DNA of 64,000 nt. It comes from Acidipropionibacterium virtanenii (GTDB lineage Bacteria > Actinomycetota > Actinomycetes > Propionibacteriales > Propionibacteriaceae). The notes under the pieces are model-generated. The model did not search any database. It saw only the letters and a list, made by a program, of their open reading frames with translations, and was not told the origin of the DNA. Both the position numbers and the translations under genes were made by a program. The DNA lies in assembly GCF_003325455.1 (NCBI RefSeq), contig NZ_CP025198.1, forward strand, positions 186,001-250,000, written 5' to 3'. Positions within the stretch are counted from its first letter, which is position 1; each line of letters starts with the position of its first letter. This document shows positions 50,337 through 58,439 of this stretch, in pieces.

Positions 50337-51269
50337 TCAGGCCGTCTCGAGTTCGGCGAGGGTGGGCGGGTTCGCCCCATCACGGGAGACCGTGATGCCG
50401 GCGATGAGGGCGCAGCGTTCCAGGACTGCCTCCAGCTGGGGCGCGGTGATCCGGCCCAGGGCGTCGCGGTTGTCGGCACCGAGCAGCCCGGCGCTCCACA
50501 GCCCGTCGATGAGTCCGGCCATGAAGGAGTCGCCGGCGCCCACCGTGTCGGCCACCGTCACTTTCTTCGCGGGCAGGTGCACCTCCAGACCTGAAGCGGT
50601 CCGTGCGATCACGCCGTCGCCGCCGCAGGTCATCACCAGCAGCTTGGGGCCGAGATCCAGCCAGCCCGCCAGTACCTCCTCGGCGTCGGCCCCCTCGCCG
50701 AGGTAGGCGAGGTCCTCGTCGGAGGCCTTGACGACGTCGGCCAGCCGCACGAATCCCTCGACCACCTCGCGGGCCGCGGCGGGGTCGGGCTGCAGGTCGG
50801 GGCGGATGTTCGGGTCGTAGGTGATCGTGGCGGACGGGCGGGCGTCGATCACCGCGCTGCGGACGACGTCGACCCCCGGTTCGATGGTCGCCCCCAGCGA
50901 GCCGGTGTGCAGCACGGGGCAGTCGGCGGGCAGGTCGACCCGCGGCAGCGACCAGTCCAGGTCGAAGACGTAGGTCGCCTTGCCGTCCTCGGTCACCGTC
51001 GCGGTGGCCGTCGACGTCCTGGCGGCGTTGCGGACGATGTCGGCCAGCCCCACCTTGTCGGCGGCCAGATGGGCCTCGATGACGTCGCCGCGCTCGTCGT
51101 CGCCGTACCAGGTGGCCAGCTCGACATCGCGCCCCAGCCGGGCCAGCCCGATGGCGACATTCATCGGCGATCCGCCGGGATGCTCGCTGACGGTGCCGCC
51201 CTTGTGGACGACGTCGATGAGGGCCTCCCCGATGACCAGTGCGGTGGGTTGTGATGCGGCGCTGCTCAT
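50337..51269 (-). CDS. PfkB-family fructokinase
   Basis: 310 residues from ATG 51269 (GGAGG seven bases upstream). The PfkB first signature is GGSPMNVAIGLARLG and the second is DTVGAGDSFMAGLIDG, with the catalytic Asp in GAGD. The N-terminus (ALVIGEALIDVV) and size are those of bacterial fructokinases. It is divergent from a GH32 hydrolase gene, so it probably phosphorylates the fructose released from sucrose or fructans. Other sugar specificities in PfkB are possible. The shared intergenic region contains repeated motifs. Confidence 0.9.
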   Translation of the reverse strand: MSSAASQPTALVIGEALIDVVHKGGTVSEHPGGSPMNVAIGLARLGRDVELATWYGDDERGDVIEAHLAADKVGLADIVRNAARTSTATATVTEDGKATYVFDLDWSLPRVDLPADCPVLHTGSLGATIEPGVDVVRSAVIDARPSATITYDPNIRPDLQPDPAAAREVVEGFVRLADVVKASDEDLAYLGEGADAEEVLAGWLDLGPKLLVMTCGGDGVIARTASGLEVHLPAKKVTVADTVGAGDSFMAGLIDGLWSAGLLGADNRDALGRITAPQLEAVLERCALIAGITVSRDGANPPTLAELETA

Positions 51270-51333
51270 GACGGTTCCTCCAGATCCGGGGCGTGATGCT
51301 AGAGGCCAAGTCTGCCCTGTTCGCCCGGCGCGC

Positions 51334-51460
51334 GCGCCATCGGGGAGGCAGTGGTCGCGCCATCGGGGAGGTTGTGCCCGGGTATCGGGGGGATGCGGCA
51401 CTCGCTCAGTCCGAGGAGGCATTGCGCAGCCGGTGGGCAGGCATTGCGCAGGCATTGAGG
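51334..51460. promoter_or_regulatory. Repeated motifs in the fructokinase/GH32 divergent promoter region
   Basis: GCGCCATCGGGGAGG occurs at 51334-51348 and 51357-51371 (23-bp offset), with a weaker third copy near 51383. AGGCATTGCGCAG occurs at 51417 and 51439, and AGGCATTG at 51450 (offsets 22 and 11 bp). Such phased direct repeats are likely binding sites for a sugar-responsive regulator that is not encoded in the window. Confidence 0.5.
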
Positions 51461-51525
51461 TAGCCTGTCAGCTCAGGCCCTCACACGTGACAGGTCGTCA
51501 CTGCAGATGAGCCGGGAGGGGAGCC

Positions 51526-53061
51526 ATGACCGACCTGGAATCCGCCGAGCGCGGCGTCGCCGAGATGCTCGGTCGCCGTGACGACCGCTGGTACCCGCGC
51601 TTCCACATCGCGGCCCGGGCCGGATGGATCAACGACCCCAACGGACTGTGCCACTTCAACGGCCGCTATCACGTGTATTTCCAGCACAATCCCTACGGCC
51701 CCGACTGGGGCACCATGCACTGGGGCCACGTCTCCAGCGCCGACCTGGTCACCTGGCGCCGCGAGCCCATCGCGATGGCCCCCGAGCTGGAGGCCGAGCG
51801 CGACGGCGTCTTCTCCGGATCGGCGGTGGTCCTGCCCGACGCCCAGGGCACCCCGACCCTCGCTGTCCTCTACACCGGGCACCGGTGGCTCGACGACGGC
51901 TCAGGCCGCGCACGCCAGGTGCAGTGCCTGGCCACCTCGACCGACGGCGTCGCATTCACCAAGCACGGCATCGTCATCGACTGCCCCGAGGGGATCACCG
52001 ACTTCCGCGACCCGAAGATCTGGTGCACCGACGGGTGCTGGTACATGGTGGTCGGGGCGCAGACTCCCGACCGCCGCGGGGAGGTCTGGCTGTACAGCTG
52101 CGAGACCTCGACCGTCGAGGGATTCACCGGCTGGCGGTTCCAGCAGGTGCTCCACCGCGATCCCGAGCACGGCGTCTTCATGGCCGAGTGCCCCGACTTC
52201 TTCCCCCTGACGGCCCCGGACGGCCGGCGTCGGTGGGTCCTCACATACTGCGCGATGGGAGCCCGGGCGGGCGAGGACTCGAGTTCGGCGGATCGCACCA
52301 ACCTGGCCCGATATGTGGTCGGCGACTGGGCGCCGGGCCGGCCCTTCACCGACGTCACCGCCCCGCGGCCGTGCGATCAGGGGCCCTCCTACTACGCCTC
52401 GCAGTCCATGGAGACCCCCGACGGCAGGCGTCTGGCGATCGGCTGGATGTCGGCCGTCGGAGGGGTCGACGGCCCGCCCGAGCCCCCGCAGGCCGCCGAC
52501 GGCTGGTGCGGCCAGCTCACCGTCCCCCGGGAGCTCTCACTGGGCGACGGCGACACCCTGCTGGTGGTCCCCGCTCGTGAGCTGGTGGGGCTGCGCACCC
52601 GCACCCGGGATCTGGGCCGGATCACGCTGGCCCCGTGGCAGGTCCGACGGCTGGACGAGGACGTCGAGGCCGCCGAGATCGAGCTGGGGATCGATCCCGG
52701 CAGCTCGCTCACCCTGGCCGTCGGGCTCACCGGCGATGGTCGGGCGGCCCGGATCGGGTACGACTCCGGGACCGGCCGGGTGAGCCTGGAGCTGGGGGAG
52801 GGCTTCCTTCGATGGGCTCCCGTGCGGCCTGAGCGGGCCGAGCAGCCGGTGGGTGCGGCCGGATCCGCCGGCACGGTGAACCTGAGGGTTCTGGTGGATC
52901 GTGGTTCGGTGGAGGTCTTCGCCGACGGCCGGGTCATCAGCTCGACGGTCTTCCCGTCCGCCGGCCCCCGCGCGATCAAGCTGGGCTGCGGGCCCGCGCC
53001 GGCGTCGCTCAGCTGCCGGATCCACCGTCCGGCCTCGATCTGGGAGACCCCGGACCGTTGA
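51526..53061 (+). CDS. GH32 beta-fructofuranosidase / sucrose(-6-phosphate) hydrolase
   Basis: 511 residues. Five-bladed propeller with the nucleophile Asp in WINDPNGLCHFNGRYHVYFQ, the transition-state stabiliser in DFRDPKIW and acid/base Glu in MAECPDFFPL. The C-terminal beta-sandwich (about 350-505) ends with VDRGSVEVFADGRVISSTVF, typical of the family. No signal peptide, so it is an intracellular invertase or sucrose-6-phosphate hydrolase. The divergent fructokinase gene supports a sucrose/fructooligosaccharide pathway. No transporter lies nearby. Confidence 0.94.
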   Translation: MTDLESAERGVAEMLGRRDDRWYPRFHIAARAGWINDPNGLCHFNGRYHVYFQHNPYGPDWGTMHWGHVSSADLVTWRREPIAMAPELEAERDGVFSGSAVVLPDAQGTPTLAVLYTGHRWLDDGSGRARQVQCLATSTDGVAFTKHGIVIDCPEGITDFRDPKIWCTDGCWYMVVGAQTPDRRGEVWLYSCETSTVEGFTGWRFQQVLHRDPEHGVFMAECPDFFPLTAPDGRRRWVLTYCAMGARAGEDSSSADRTNLARYVVGDWAPGRPFTDVTAPRPCDQGPSYYASQSMETPDGRRLAIGWMSAVGGVDGPPEPPQAADGWCGQLTVPRELSLGDGDTLLVVPARELVGLRTRTRDLGRITLAPWQVRRLDEDVEAAEIELGIDPGSSLTLAVGLTGDGRAARIGYDSGTGRVSLELGEGFLRWAPVRPERAEQPVGAAGSAGTVNLRVLVDRGSVEVFADGRVISSTVFPSAGPRAIKLGCGPAPASLSCRIHRPASIWETPDR

Positions 53062-53161
53062 GCGGACGCACCCCCGGGTGCGCCGTCAAGGAGGATTCCG
53101 GAGCCGGATCTCGTATGCTGATCTCCTGGATGTTGACGCACACACCAGGAGGGATGACGCG

Positions 53162-53953
53162 GTGACGAGGGGCAGCAGGCGGATATGGCGCGGACTGGTG
53201 GTCTGCGCCGTGGCATTGCCCATGCTCGCCGGATGCGCGGCCACCGGGGCGTCCGGCTCGGCGTCCGTGGCCCGCAGCTGTATCGACTCGGTTCCGGGGT
53301 CGGGGGATCTGCGCGACCGGGCCCCGGGGATCGGGCTGAGCTGCGCGGCCCCGCAGGCGACCACCCGGCCCGCGGGGGCGCGGGAGAGTGCGCCGGCATC
53401 GGCCTCCCCGGCTCCGTCCCCGGCGGGAACCCCGTCGGCATCAGCCGCGTCGGCCTCGTCTCCCCCCTCTTCCCCGTCGGCCCGGCCGACTCCGAGCTCC
53501 TCATCGAGCCCGTCCGCCCCGCCGGCCTCCCTGAAGGTCGGCCAGGCCTCGCCGGCCGGGGCCGGCCGCTATGTGATGTGGATCAAGGCCGAGAACCACG
53601 TCTATCTGGTGGAGGAGGGCGCGGTGACCCGGGTGATGCTCACCACCGGACTGCCCTGGAAGACCCCTCCGGGCACCTACAGCGTCAAGTACAAGCAGCG
53701 CAACAGCTCGTCGCTGGACGCCGGGCACGCCTGGACGCTGCCCTACTTCGTGGCCTTCTGGCGTCGTGCCGGGGCCTCCGGGGACATCGCCTTCCACGAG
53801 TTGCCCCACGATGCCAAGGGGAATCTGGCCCAGCCGCTCAACACCCTCGGCTTCCCGGGCTACGCCAGTGACGGATGCGCCCGGATGGCACCGGTGGATG
53901 CCAGGGCGATCTGGGACTTCACCGAGGTGGGCACCAGAGTCGTGGTGCGTTGA
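53162..53953 (+). CDS. Small L,D-transpeptidase-like (YkuD) lipoprotein
   Basis: 263 residues from a GTG preceded by AGGAGG. The lipobox LPMLAGC follows a signal helix. A Ser/Pro/Ala-rich linker of about 60 residues leads to the YkuD domain (about 135-263): MWIKAENHVYLVEEG, GLPWKTPPGTYSV, IAFHELPHDAKGN, then GYASDGCARM. The nucleophile Cys and following Arg are kept, but the usual His of the S/T-H-G-C-x-R motif is Asp here. Activity is therefore uncertain. It resembles short actinobacterial exported YkuD proteins; no operon partner. Confidence 0.8.
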   Translation: MTRGSRRIWRGLVVCAVALPMLAGCAATGASGSASVARSCIDSVPGSGDLRDRAPGIGLSCAAPQATTRPAGARESAPASASPAPSPAGTPSASAASASSPPSSPSARPTPSSSSSPSAPPASLKVGQASPAGAGRYVMWIKAENHVYLVEEGAVTRVMLTTGLPWKTPPGTYSVKYKQRNSSSLDAGHAWTLPYFVAFWRRAGASGDIAFHELPHDAKGNLAQPLNTLGFPGYASDGCARMAPVDARAIWDFTEVGTRVVVR

Positions 53954-53965
53954 GTTCAGGCCTCA

Positions 53966-54029
53966 CATCAGGTCCTGAGCCGGTGGCTCGCATCAGGTCC
54001 TGAGCCGGTGGCTCGCATCAAGTCCTGAG
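53966..54029. repeat. 25-bp tandem repeat (2.6 copies) upstream of the polyene cluster
   Basis: The unit CATCAGGTCCTGAGCCGGTG plus GCTCG occurs at 53966-53990 and 53991-54015, followed by a partial copy to 54029 with one change. It begins 13 bp after the transpeptidase-like gene and ends 110 bp before the first cluster gene. It may be an operator array or a tandem hairpin element (AGGTCCTGAGCC can pair with GGCTC). Confidence 0.85.
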
Positions 54030-54070
54030 TGATCCGCCTCCGACGCACGATTTCGTCATCCCGCCCCCTG

Positions 54071-54099
54071 TTGCGACGCCGGTCGGGGCCCTGTGCTAG
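54071..54099 (+). promoter_or_regulatory. Candidate promoter of the polyene cluster
   Basis: TTGCGA (54071-54076), 17 bp, then TGCTAG (54094-54099) within TGTGCTAGCTT. It fits a sigma70-like promoter about 40 bp before the first gene's ATG. The region after it is noticeably A/T-richer (GGAAATTCCATGCGACAAAGG). Support is sequence pattern only. Confidence 0.45.
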
Positions 54100-54138
54100 C
54101 TTGTGTGGCGGGAAATTCCATGCGACAAAGGATGCCGG

Positions 54139-55044
54139 ATGATTGAGGTTTCCGGATTTACGAAACGTTACCGTGATGTGATCGCCGTAGACAATATCGG
54201 CTTCAGTGTAGAGGACGGTTCGCTGTTCGCCCTTCTCGGTGAGAACGGGGCGGGAAAATCGACGACCATATCATGCCTGACAACACTCCTTGATTTTGAC
54301 TCCGGGGATATCGAGATCGACGGATTGCGTCGTCCCGCCGATGATCACAGAATCCGTGAGCAGACCGGGGTGGTGTTCCAGGACTCGGTTCTGGACCCGC
54401 TGCTCAGCGCCAAGGAGAACCTTCTCCTGCGGGCCTCCTTCTACGGCTTCGGGAGGTCGCGGATCGACGAGCTGACCGAGATCGTCGGCCTGGGCGAGTT
54501 CATCGACCGGCGCTACGGGGTGCTGTCCGGCGGACAGAAGCGCCGGGTCGATATCGCCCGGGCCCTGCTGCACCGGCCGCGGACCCTCTTCCTGGACGAA
54601 CCGACGGCCGGACTGGACCCGGGGAGCCGGGCCCAGGTGTGGCACTCCATCGACGCGCTGCGCGAGGAGTTCGGTCTGACGGTCGTGCTCACCACGCATT
54701 ACATGCAGGAGACCGAGGCCGCCGACGACGTCCTGGTGCTCGATCACGGCAAGGTGCTGGCGACCGGGACCCCGATCGAGCTGCGCGCCGCCCACGCCGT
54801 GCCCCACCTGCTCCTGGTCCCGGCGGCCGGGCACCGCTCCACGGAGCTGACCGACCTCCTGGAGAAGTGGGTCCCGGGGGGCGACTGGCGGGCCGAGGGC
54901 GGCGCGATCATCTCGCCGGTGCCCGGCTCGGCGACCGCCATGGACATCCTCGAGGACGCCCGGGGGCTGTTCTCCGACTTCCAGTTCATCCAGGGATCGA
55001 TGGACGACGTCTTCCTGAATCTCACGGCAGGAGAGACGCGGTGA
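54139..55044 (+). CDS. cylA: Granadaene-type polyene exporter, ABC ATPase (CylA-like)
   Basis: 301 residues from the ATG with AAAGGA six bases upstream. DrrA/CylA-type ATPase: Walker A GENGAGKST, Q-loop GVVFQDSVLD, signature GVLSGGQKRRVDIARALL, Walker B TLFLDEPTAGLDP, switch His in TTHYMQETEAADD. The C-terminal extension (about 225-300) is usual for drug and polyketide exporters. In group B Streptococcus CylA and CylB export the haemolytic pigment. Here the pair heads the cluster instead of sitting after the dehydratase gene. Its stop overlaps the permease start (GTGA). The first 150 bp are less GC-rich than the rest. Confidence 0.9.
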   Translation: MIEVSGFTKRYRDVIAVDNIGFSVEDGSLFALLGENGAGKSTTISCLTTLLDFDSGDIEIDGLRRPADDHRIREQTGVVFQDSVLDPLLSAKENLLLRASFYGFGRSRIDELTEIVGLGEFIDRRYGVLSGGQKRRVDIARALLHRPRTLFLDEPTAGLDPGSRAQVWHSIDALREEFGLTVVLTTHYMQETEAADDVLVLDHGKVLATGTPIELRAAHAVPHLLLVPAAGHRSTELTDLLEKWVPGGDWRAEGGAIISPVPGSATAMDILEDARGLFSDFQFIQGSMDDVFLNLTAGETR

Positions 55045-55922
55045 GAACGACCCTGGCATTCGTGCGACGCAACCTCACGATTTATTTCCGTGATCGGGCC
55101 GGAGTGTTCCTCTCGCTGCTGTCCGCAGTGATCCTCCTGCTGCTGTACACGCTCTTTCTCGGGTCTCTCCAGATCGACAGCATCAAGGAGTCGCTTCCGG
55201 CGGCCTCCGATGACGACATCCATGCCTTCGTGAATTGCTGGGTGCTGGCCGGAATCGTCATGATCACGACGTTCACCACGAGTTTCGGAGCCATGGGAGT
55301 CTTCGTGGACGACCGGGTCTTCGGGCGATTCAAGGACTTCCGGGTGGCCCCGATGAGGCGTTTCCAGCTCATCCTCGGCTACCAGGGGGCAGCCTTCATC
55401 GTGTCGAGCCTCATGAGCCTGGTGATCATGGTGATCGGCGTCGCGCTGCTGATGGCGGTGCACTCGGTCGACGTCATCTCCTGGCCCGGTCTGGCCCTGG
55501 CGGCCGGATACGTCCTGCTGCTCTCTGCGGCCTTCTCTGCGGTCTCCTCCTTCGTCCTGACCTTCGTGAGGTCCTCCAACGCCTACACCGCCGTGAGCAC
55601 CATCGTCGGAACCCTCCTCGGCTTCCTGGCAGGGGCCTACCTTCCGGTCGGGCTGCTCTCATCGACGGTCCGCGACGTCATCAACGCGCTGCCCTTCTCG
55701 CCCGCCGCGATGCTGCTGCGCGAACCGCTGGCAGGGCGGGCCCGCGACACCCTCGCGGGCGGCGTCTCCCAGGCTGCGACCTCCCTCGACAGTTACTACG
55801 GGTTCACCCTCTCGGTCTCCTCCTTCGACATCGGAACGCTGTTCACCGTCGTCGCGCTGATCGTCGTCCTCATCCTGTTCACGACGCTGGGCGCCCTGCG
55901 GATCGGCCGGGTGCTCAGATGA
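55041..55922 (+). CDS. cylB: Polyene exporter, ABC-2 permease (CylB-like)
   Basis: 293 residues from the overlapping GTG, the same size as CylB. Six hydrophobic helices are visible: about 22-42 (AGVFLSLLSAVILLLLYTLF), 65-90, 105-135, 150-175, 180-205 and 255-280. The conserved ABC-2 stretch GTLLGFLAGAYLPVGLLSSTV lies before the fifth loop. It should form the transmembrane part of the exporter with the preceding ATPase. The stop overlaps the start of the acyltransferase gene (ATGA), which ties export to biosynthesis in one transcript. Confidence 0.9.
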   Translation: MRTTLAFVRRNLTIYFRDRAGVFLSLLSAVILLLLYTLFLGSLQIDSIKESLPAASDDDIHAFVNCWVLAGIVMITTFTTSFGAMGVFVDDRVFGRFKDFRVAPMRRFQLILGYQGAAFIVSSLMSLVIMVIGVALLMAVHSVDVISWPGLALAAGYVLLLSAAFSAVSSFVLTFVRSSNAYTAVSTIVGTLLGFLAGAYLPVGLLSSTVRDVINALPFSPAAMLLREPLAGRARDTLAGGVSQAATSLDSYYGFTLSVSSFDIGTLFTVVALIVVLILFTTLGALRIGRVLR

Positions 55923-56827
55923 GCGGCGGGCAGCTCCATCTGTTCCCCGGCCAGGGGAGCCAGGCGCGCGGCATGGCCCGCGCGGCCCTGGAGAGGTCCG
56001 CAGCGACGCGCCGGTTCGTGGAATCGGCCTCGGAGGCCACGGGGCTCGACCTGCGCGAGCTGTGCGTGAGCGCCTCCGTCGAGACCCTCACCCCCACACA
56101 GATCCAGCAGCCCGCGCTGACCGCCGCCGCGCTGTCCTGCTGGATCGCCGCCCGCCCCGACGGGCGTGACTCCGATGAGCCGGATGCCGACGACCGGTTC
56201 ACCGGCCATTCCATCGGAGCCCTGGCCGCGGCCGCGGCCTCGGGCCACCTCGACCCGGTCTCCGCGGTGCGGCTGGCCCAGCTGCGGGGCCGCCTGATGG
56301 CGGCCGCGCCCGGCCGGGGCGGCATGCTGGCCGTGGTCACCGGCAAGGAGCGCTCGGAGACCGCCCAGCGCAGCCGGGCCGACGCGCTCGCCGAGCGACA
56401 CGGGTTGGACGTTGCCGCGGTCAACGGCCCCACCCAGGTGGTGCTCTCGGGGGCACTGGACCGGATCGAGGCGGCGCACGAGGCGACCGGATCGCGCAGC
56501 ACGATGCTGAAGGTCAGCCACGCATTCCACTCCCGGCTGATGGAGCCGGCGCAGCAGGCATGGGCCGACGCGCTCGCCTCGACCCGCCTGGCGAAGGGTC
56601 GCGGTTACGTCGGCTGCACGACCGGCCGGCTGGCCGCCTCGCCCGAGGAGGTCCGGCAGGACCTGGCCGCCGGCCTGCGTCGCACCGTCCGGTGGATGGC
56701 GGTGCTGGAGGCGACATCGGCCTGCAGGTCGGTCGCCGTCTACGGCCCCGGCCATGCCCTCGCGCGCCTGATGCGCCCCTACCTCGACAACCGTCCCGTC
56801 CGCAGCCCCGGAGGTGGTTCCCGATGA
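55919..56827 (+). CDS. cylD: Malonyl-CoA:ACP transacylase (CylD-like)
   Basis: 302 residues. Loads malonyl units onto the cluster's carrier protein. The fold is Fab[18 protein letters not shown] at the N-terminus, nucleophile Ser in [12 protein letters not shown], Arg in [11 protein letters not shown], His in [13 protein letters not shown] and a C-terminal [12 protein letters not shown]. The Arg and AFHS combination is the malonyl-selective pattern. The ATG overlaps the permease stop and the stop overlaps the reductase start. In GBS cylD starts the biosynthetic part of the operon in the same order, D-G-acpC-Z. Confidence 0.93.
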   Translation: MSGGQLHLFPGQGSQARGMARAALERSAATRRFVESASEATGLDLRELCVSASVETLTPTQIQQPALTAAALSCWIAARPDGRDSDEPDADDRFTGHSIGALAAAAASGHLDPVSAVRLAQLRGRLMAAAPGRGGMLAVVTGKERSETAQRSRADALAERHGLDVAAVNGPTQVVLSGALDRIEAAHEATGSRSTMLKVSHAFHSRLMEPAQQAWADALASTRLAKGRGYVGCTTGRLAASPEEVRQDLAAGLRRTVRWMAVLEATSACRSVAVYGPGHALARLMRPYLDNRPVRSPGGGSR

Positions 56828-57567
56828 GTGATGACGGCAGGCCCCTGGCCCTGGTCGTCGGCGCGTCCCGGGGAATCGGCCGCGCCACCGCGATCGAGAT
56901 GGCCGCTCACGGCTACGCGGTCGCCGGCTGGTACCGCAGCGACGACGCCGCCGATGCCGAGACCCGAGGTCTCATCGAGGACGGCGGTGGCTGGTACCGC
57001 GGCCGCCGGACAGACATCGCCGATCAGACCCAGGTGCGCGACGGGTTCCGCGACCTGAGGACGCTGGACGCCACCCTCGCCACCGTCATCGTCTGCGCCG
57101 GCATCACCCGTGACGGGCTGGCCGGGACGATGAGCCTGGAGGCGTTCACGGGAGTCCTGGACACCAATCTCACCGGTTCCTTCCTGGTGGCCCGGGGCGG
57201 GCTGCGGGCGATGCGCAAGCGCGGCGGCTCGATCGTGCTGATGTCCTCGACGTCGGGGATCCGGGGCCAGGCGGGCCAGGCGAACTACTCGGCCAGCAAG
57301 GGCGGGATCATCGCTATGGCCCAGGCTCTGGCCAAGGAGGGCGCCCCGCTCGGCGTCCGCGTCAACTGCGTCGCACCCGGCTTCGTCGACACCGACATGT
57401 TCCGGGCCATGAACCCTGCGACGCGCAGTTCGGTGGTCGAGCGCATCCCGCTGGGACGGGTGGGGAGGGCCGAGGAGGTTGCCCGCGCCGCGCGCTTCCT
57501 GGCCGGCCCCGAGTCCTCCTACATCACCGGACAGACCTTGGTCGTCGACGGCGGAATGACCTCATGA
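56824..57567 (+). CDS. cylG: 3-oxoacyl-ACP reductase (CylG-like)
   Basis: 247 residues, short-chain dehydrogenase/reductase. NADPH site [20 protein letters not shown]-like [14 protein letters not shown], catalytic Ser in [14 protein letters not shown] and the YxxxK pair in [11 protein letters not shown]. The end ([13 protein letters not shown]) is typical of FabG. It would reduce the beta-keto group in each round of polyene extension. It overlaps the preceding gene by 4 bp (ATGA). The gene is followed by 78 bp before the ACP gene, the largest gap inside the cluster. Confidence 0.94.
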   Translation: MSDDGRPLALVVGASRGIGRATAIEMAAHGYAVAGWYRSDDAADAETRGLIEDGGGWYRGRRTDIADQTQVRDGFRDLRTLDATLATVIVCAGITRDGLAGTMSLEAFTGVLDTNLTGSFLVARGGLRAMRKRGGSIVLMSSTSGIRGQAGQANYSASKGGIIAMAQALAKEGAPLGVRVNCVAPGFVDTDMFRAMNPATRSSVVERIPLGRVGRAEEVARAARFLAGPESSYITGQTLVVDGGMTS

Positions 57568-57645
57568 CGGCCCCGGGGACCGTGCCGGCCAGCACGCCCC
57601 CACACATCACCTCATGCATCACCCACCCACCCACGGAGGTACACC

Positions 57646-57927
57646 ATGGAGACCGAGTCACAACGCGACGCGGCCGCTCGCCGGTTCGAGCTCAACACGC
57701 GGCTGCGCGCATCCCTGCTCGAGGGTCTGGAGCTGCCCGATCCTCCTGAGCACGTCGATTTCGACGAGCCCCTCTTCGGCCGCGGACTGGGACTGGACTC
57801 ACTGGACACGCTGGAGATCGTGAGCCTCCTCGAGGAGGAGTTCGGCGTCGAGATCAGCGACGAGAACCGCACCGTCTTCGGATCGATCAACAAGATCGCC
57901 GACACCATCGAGGCGGAGATGTCATGA
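57646..57927 (+). CDS. acpC: Acyl carrier protein of the polyene pathway (AcpC-like)
   Basis: 93 residues with GGAGG before the ATG. The phosphopantetheine attachment Ser lies in FGRGLGLDSLDTLEIVSLLE, followed by the acidic recognition helix and DENRTVFGSINKIADTI. The dedicated carrier holds the growing chain. The N-terminus carries about 20 extra residues compared with housekeeping ACPs. A 4'-phosphopantetheinyl transferase (CylK in GBS) is expected further downstream, outside the window. The stop overlaps the dehydratase gene (ATGA). Confidence 0.94.
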   Translation: METESQRDAAARRFELNTRLRASLLEGLELPDPPEHVDFDEPLFGRGLGLDSLDTLEIVSLLEEEFGVEISDENRTVFGSINKIADTIEAEMS

Positions 57928-58439
57928 CCCCGCCCTCGCCGGTGTGCTACTCCGCTGACGAGATCCGTCGGCTCCTGCCGCACCGGCACCCGTTCTCCCT
58001 CCTCGACCGGGTCGAGGAGGTCATCGCGGGCAGGAGCGGCACCGGGATCAAGAACATCACCATCTCGGACCCGGTCTTCAGCGGGCACTTCCCGGACCGG
58101 GCCATCTACCCCGGCGTCCTGCTCATCGAGATCGCCGGGCAGACCGCCGGGATAGTCCAGCAGGCTCCCGCGCCCGACGGGCATGCCCGGGCCGGTGGAG
58201 ATGTCAGGGCCGATGCTGCCGACGGCCCCGGGCCGGCCGCCATGATGGGAGTACTGGGGCGGGTGAAGCGGTTCACCTTCCACCACCCGGTCGTTCCCGG
58301 CGACGTCCTGGCCTGCCACGTCGCGTGCCGCACCGTCTTCGGCGACATGTTCGAGTACGGGGCCCGGCTCACCGTGGGATCCCGGCTGGTCGCCGAGGGC
58401 ACCGTGGCCGTGGTGATGCAGCCCGGAGAATCCGCCTGA
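57924..58439 (+). CDS. cylZ: 3-hydroxyacyl-ACP dehydratase, FabZ type (CylZ-like)
   Basis: 171 residues. Hot-dog fold with LLPHRHPFSLLDRVEEV, catalytic His in FSGHFPDRAIYPGVLLIE and the Glu/Gln helix IEIAGQTAGI. It removes water to leave a trans double bond each cycle. The lack of an enoyl reductase in the visible cluster fits a fully conjugated product. An insert of about 30 residues rich in Ala, Gly and Asp follows the central helix (about 75-105) and is not found in FabZ. Its TGA shares a base with the next ATG (TGATG). Confidence 0.92.
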   Translation: MTPPSPVCYSADEIRRLLPHRHPFSLLDRVEEVIAGRSGTGIKNITISDPVFSGHFPDRAIYPGVLLIEIAGQTAGIVQQAPAPDGHARAGGDVRADAADGPGPAAMMGVLGRVKRFTFHHPVVPGDVLACHVACRTVFGDMFEYGARLTVGSRLVAEGTVAVVMQPGESA

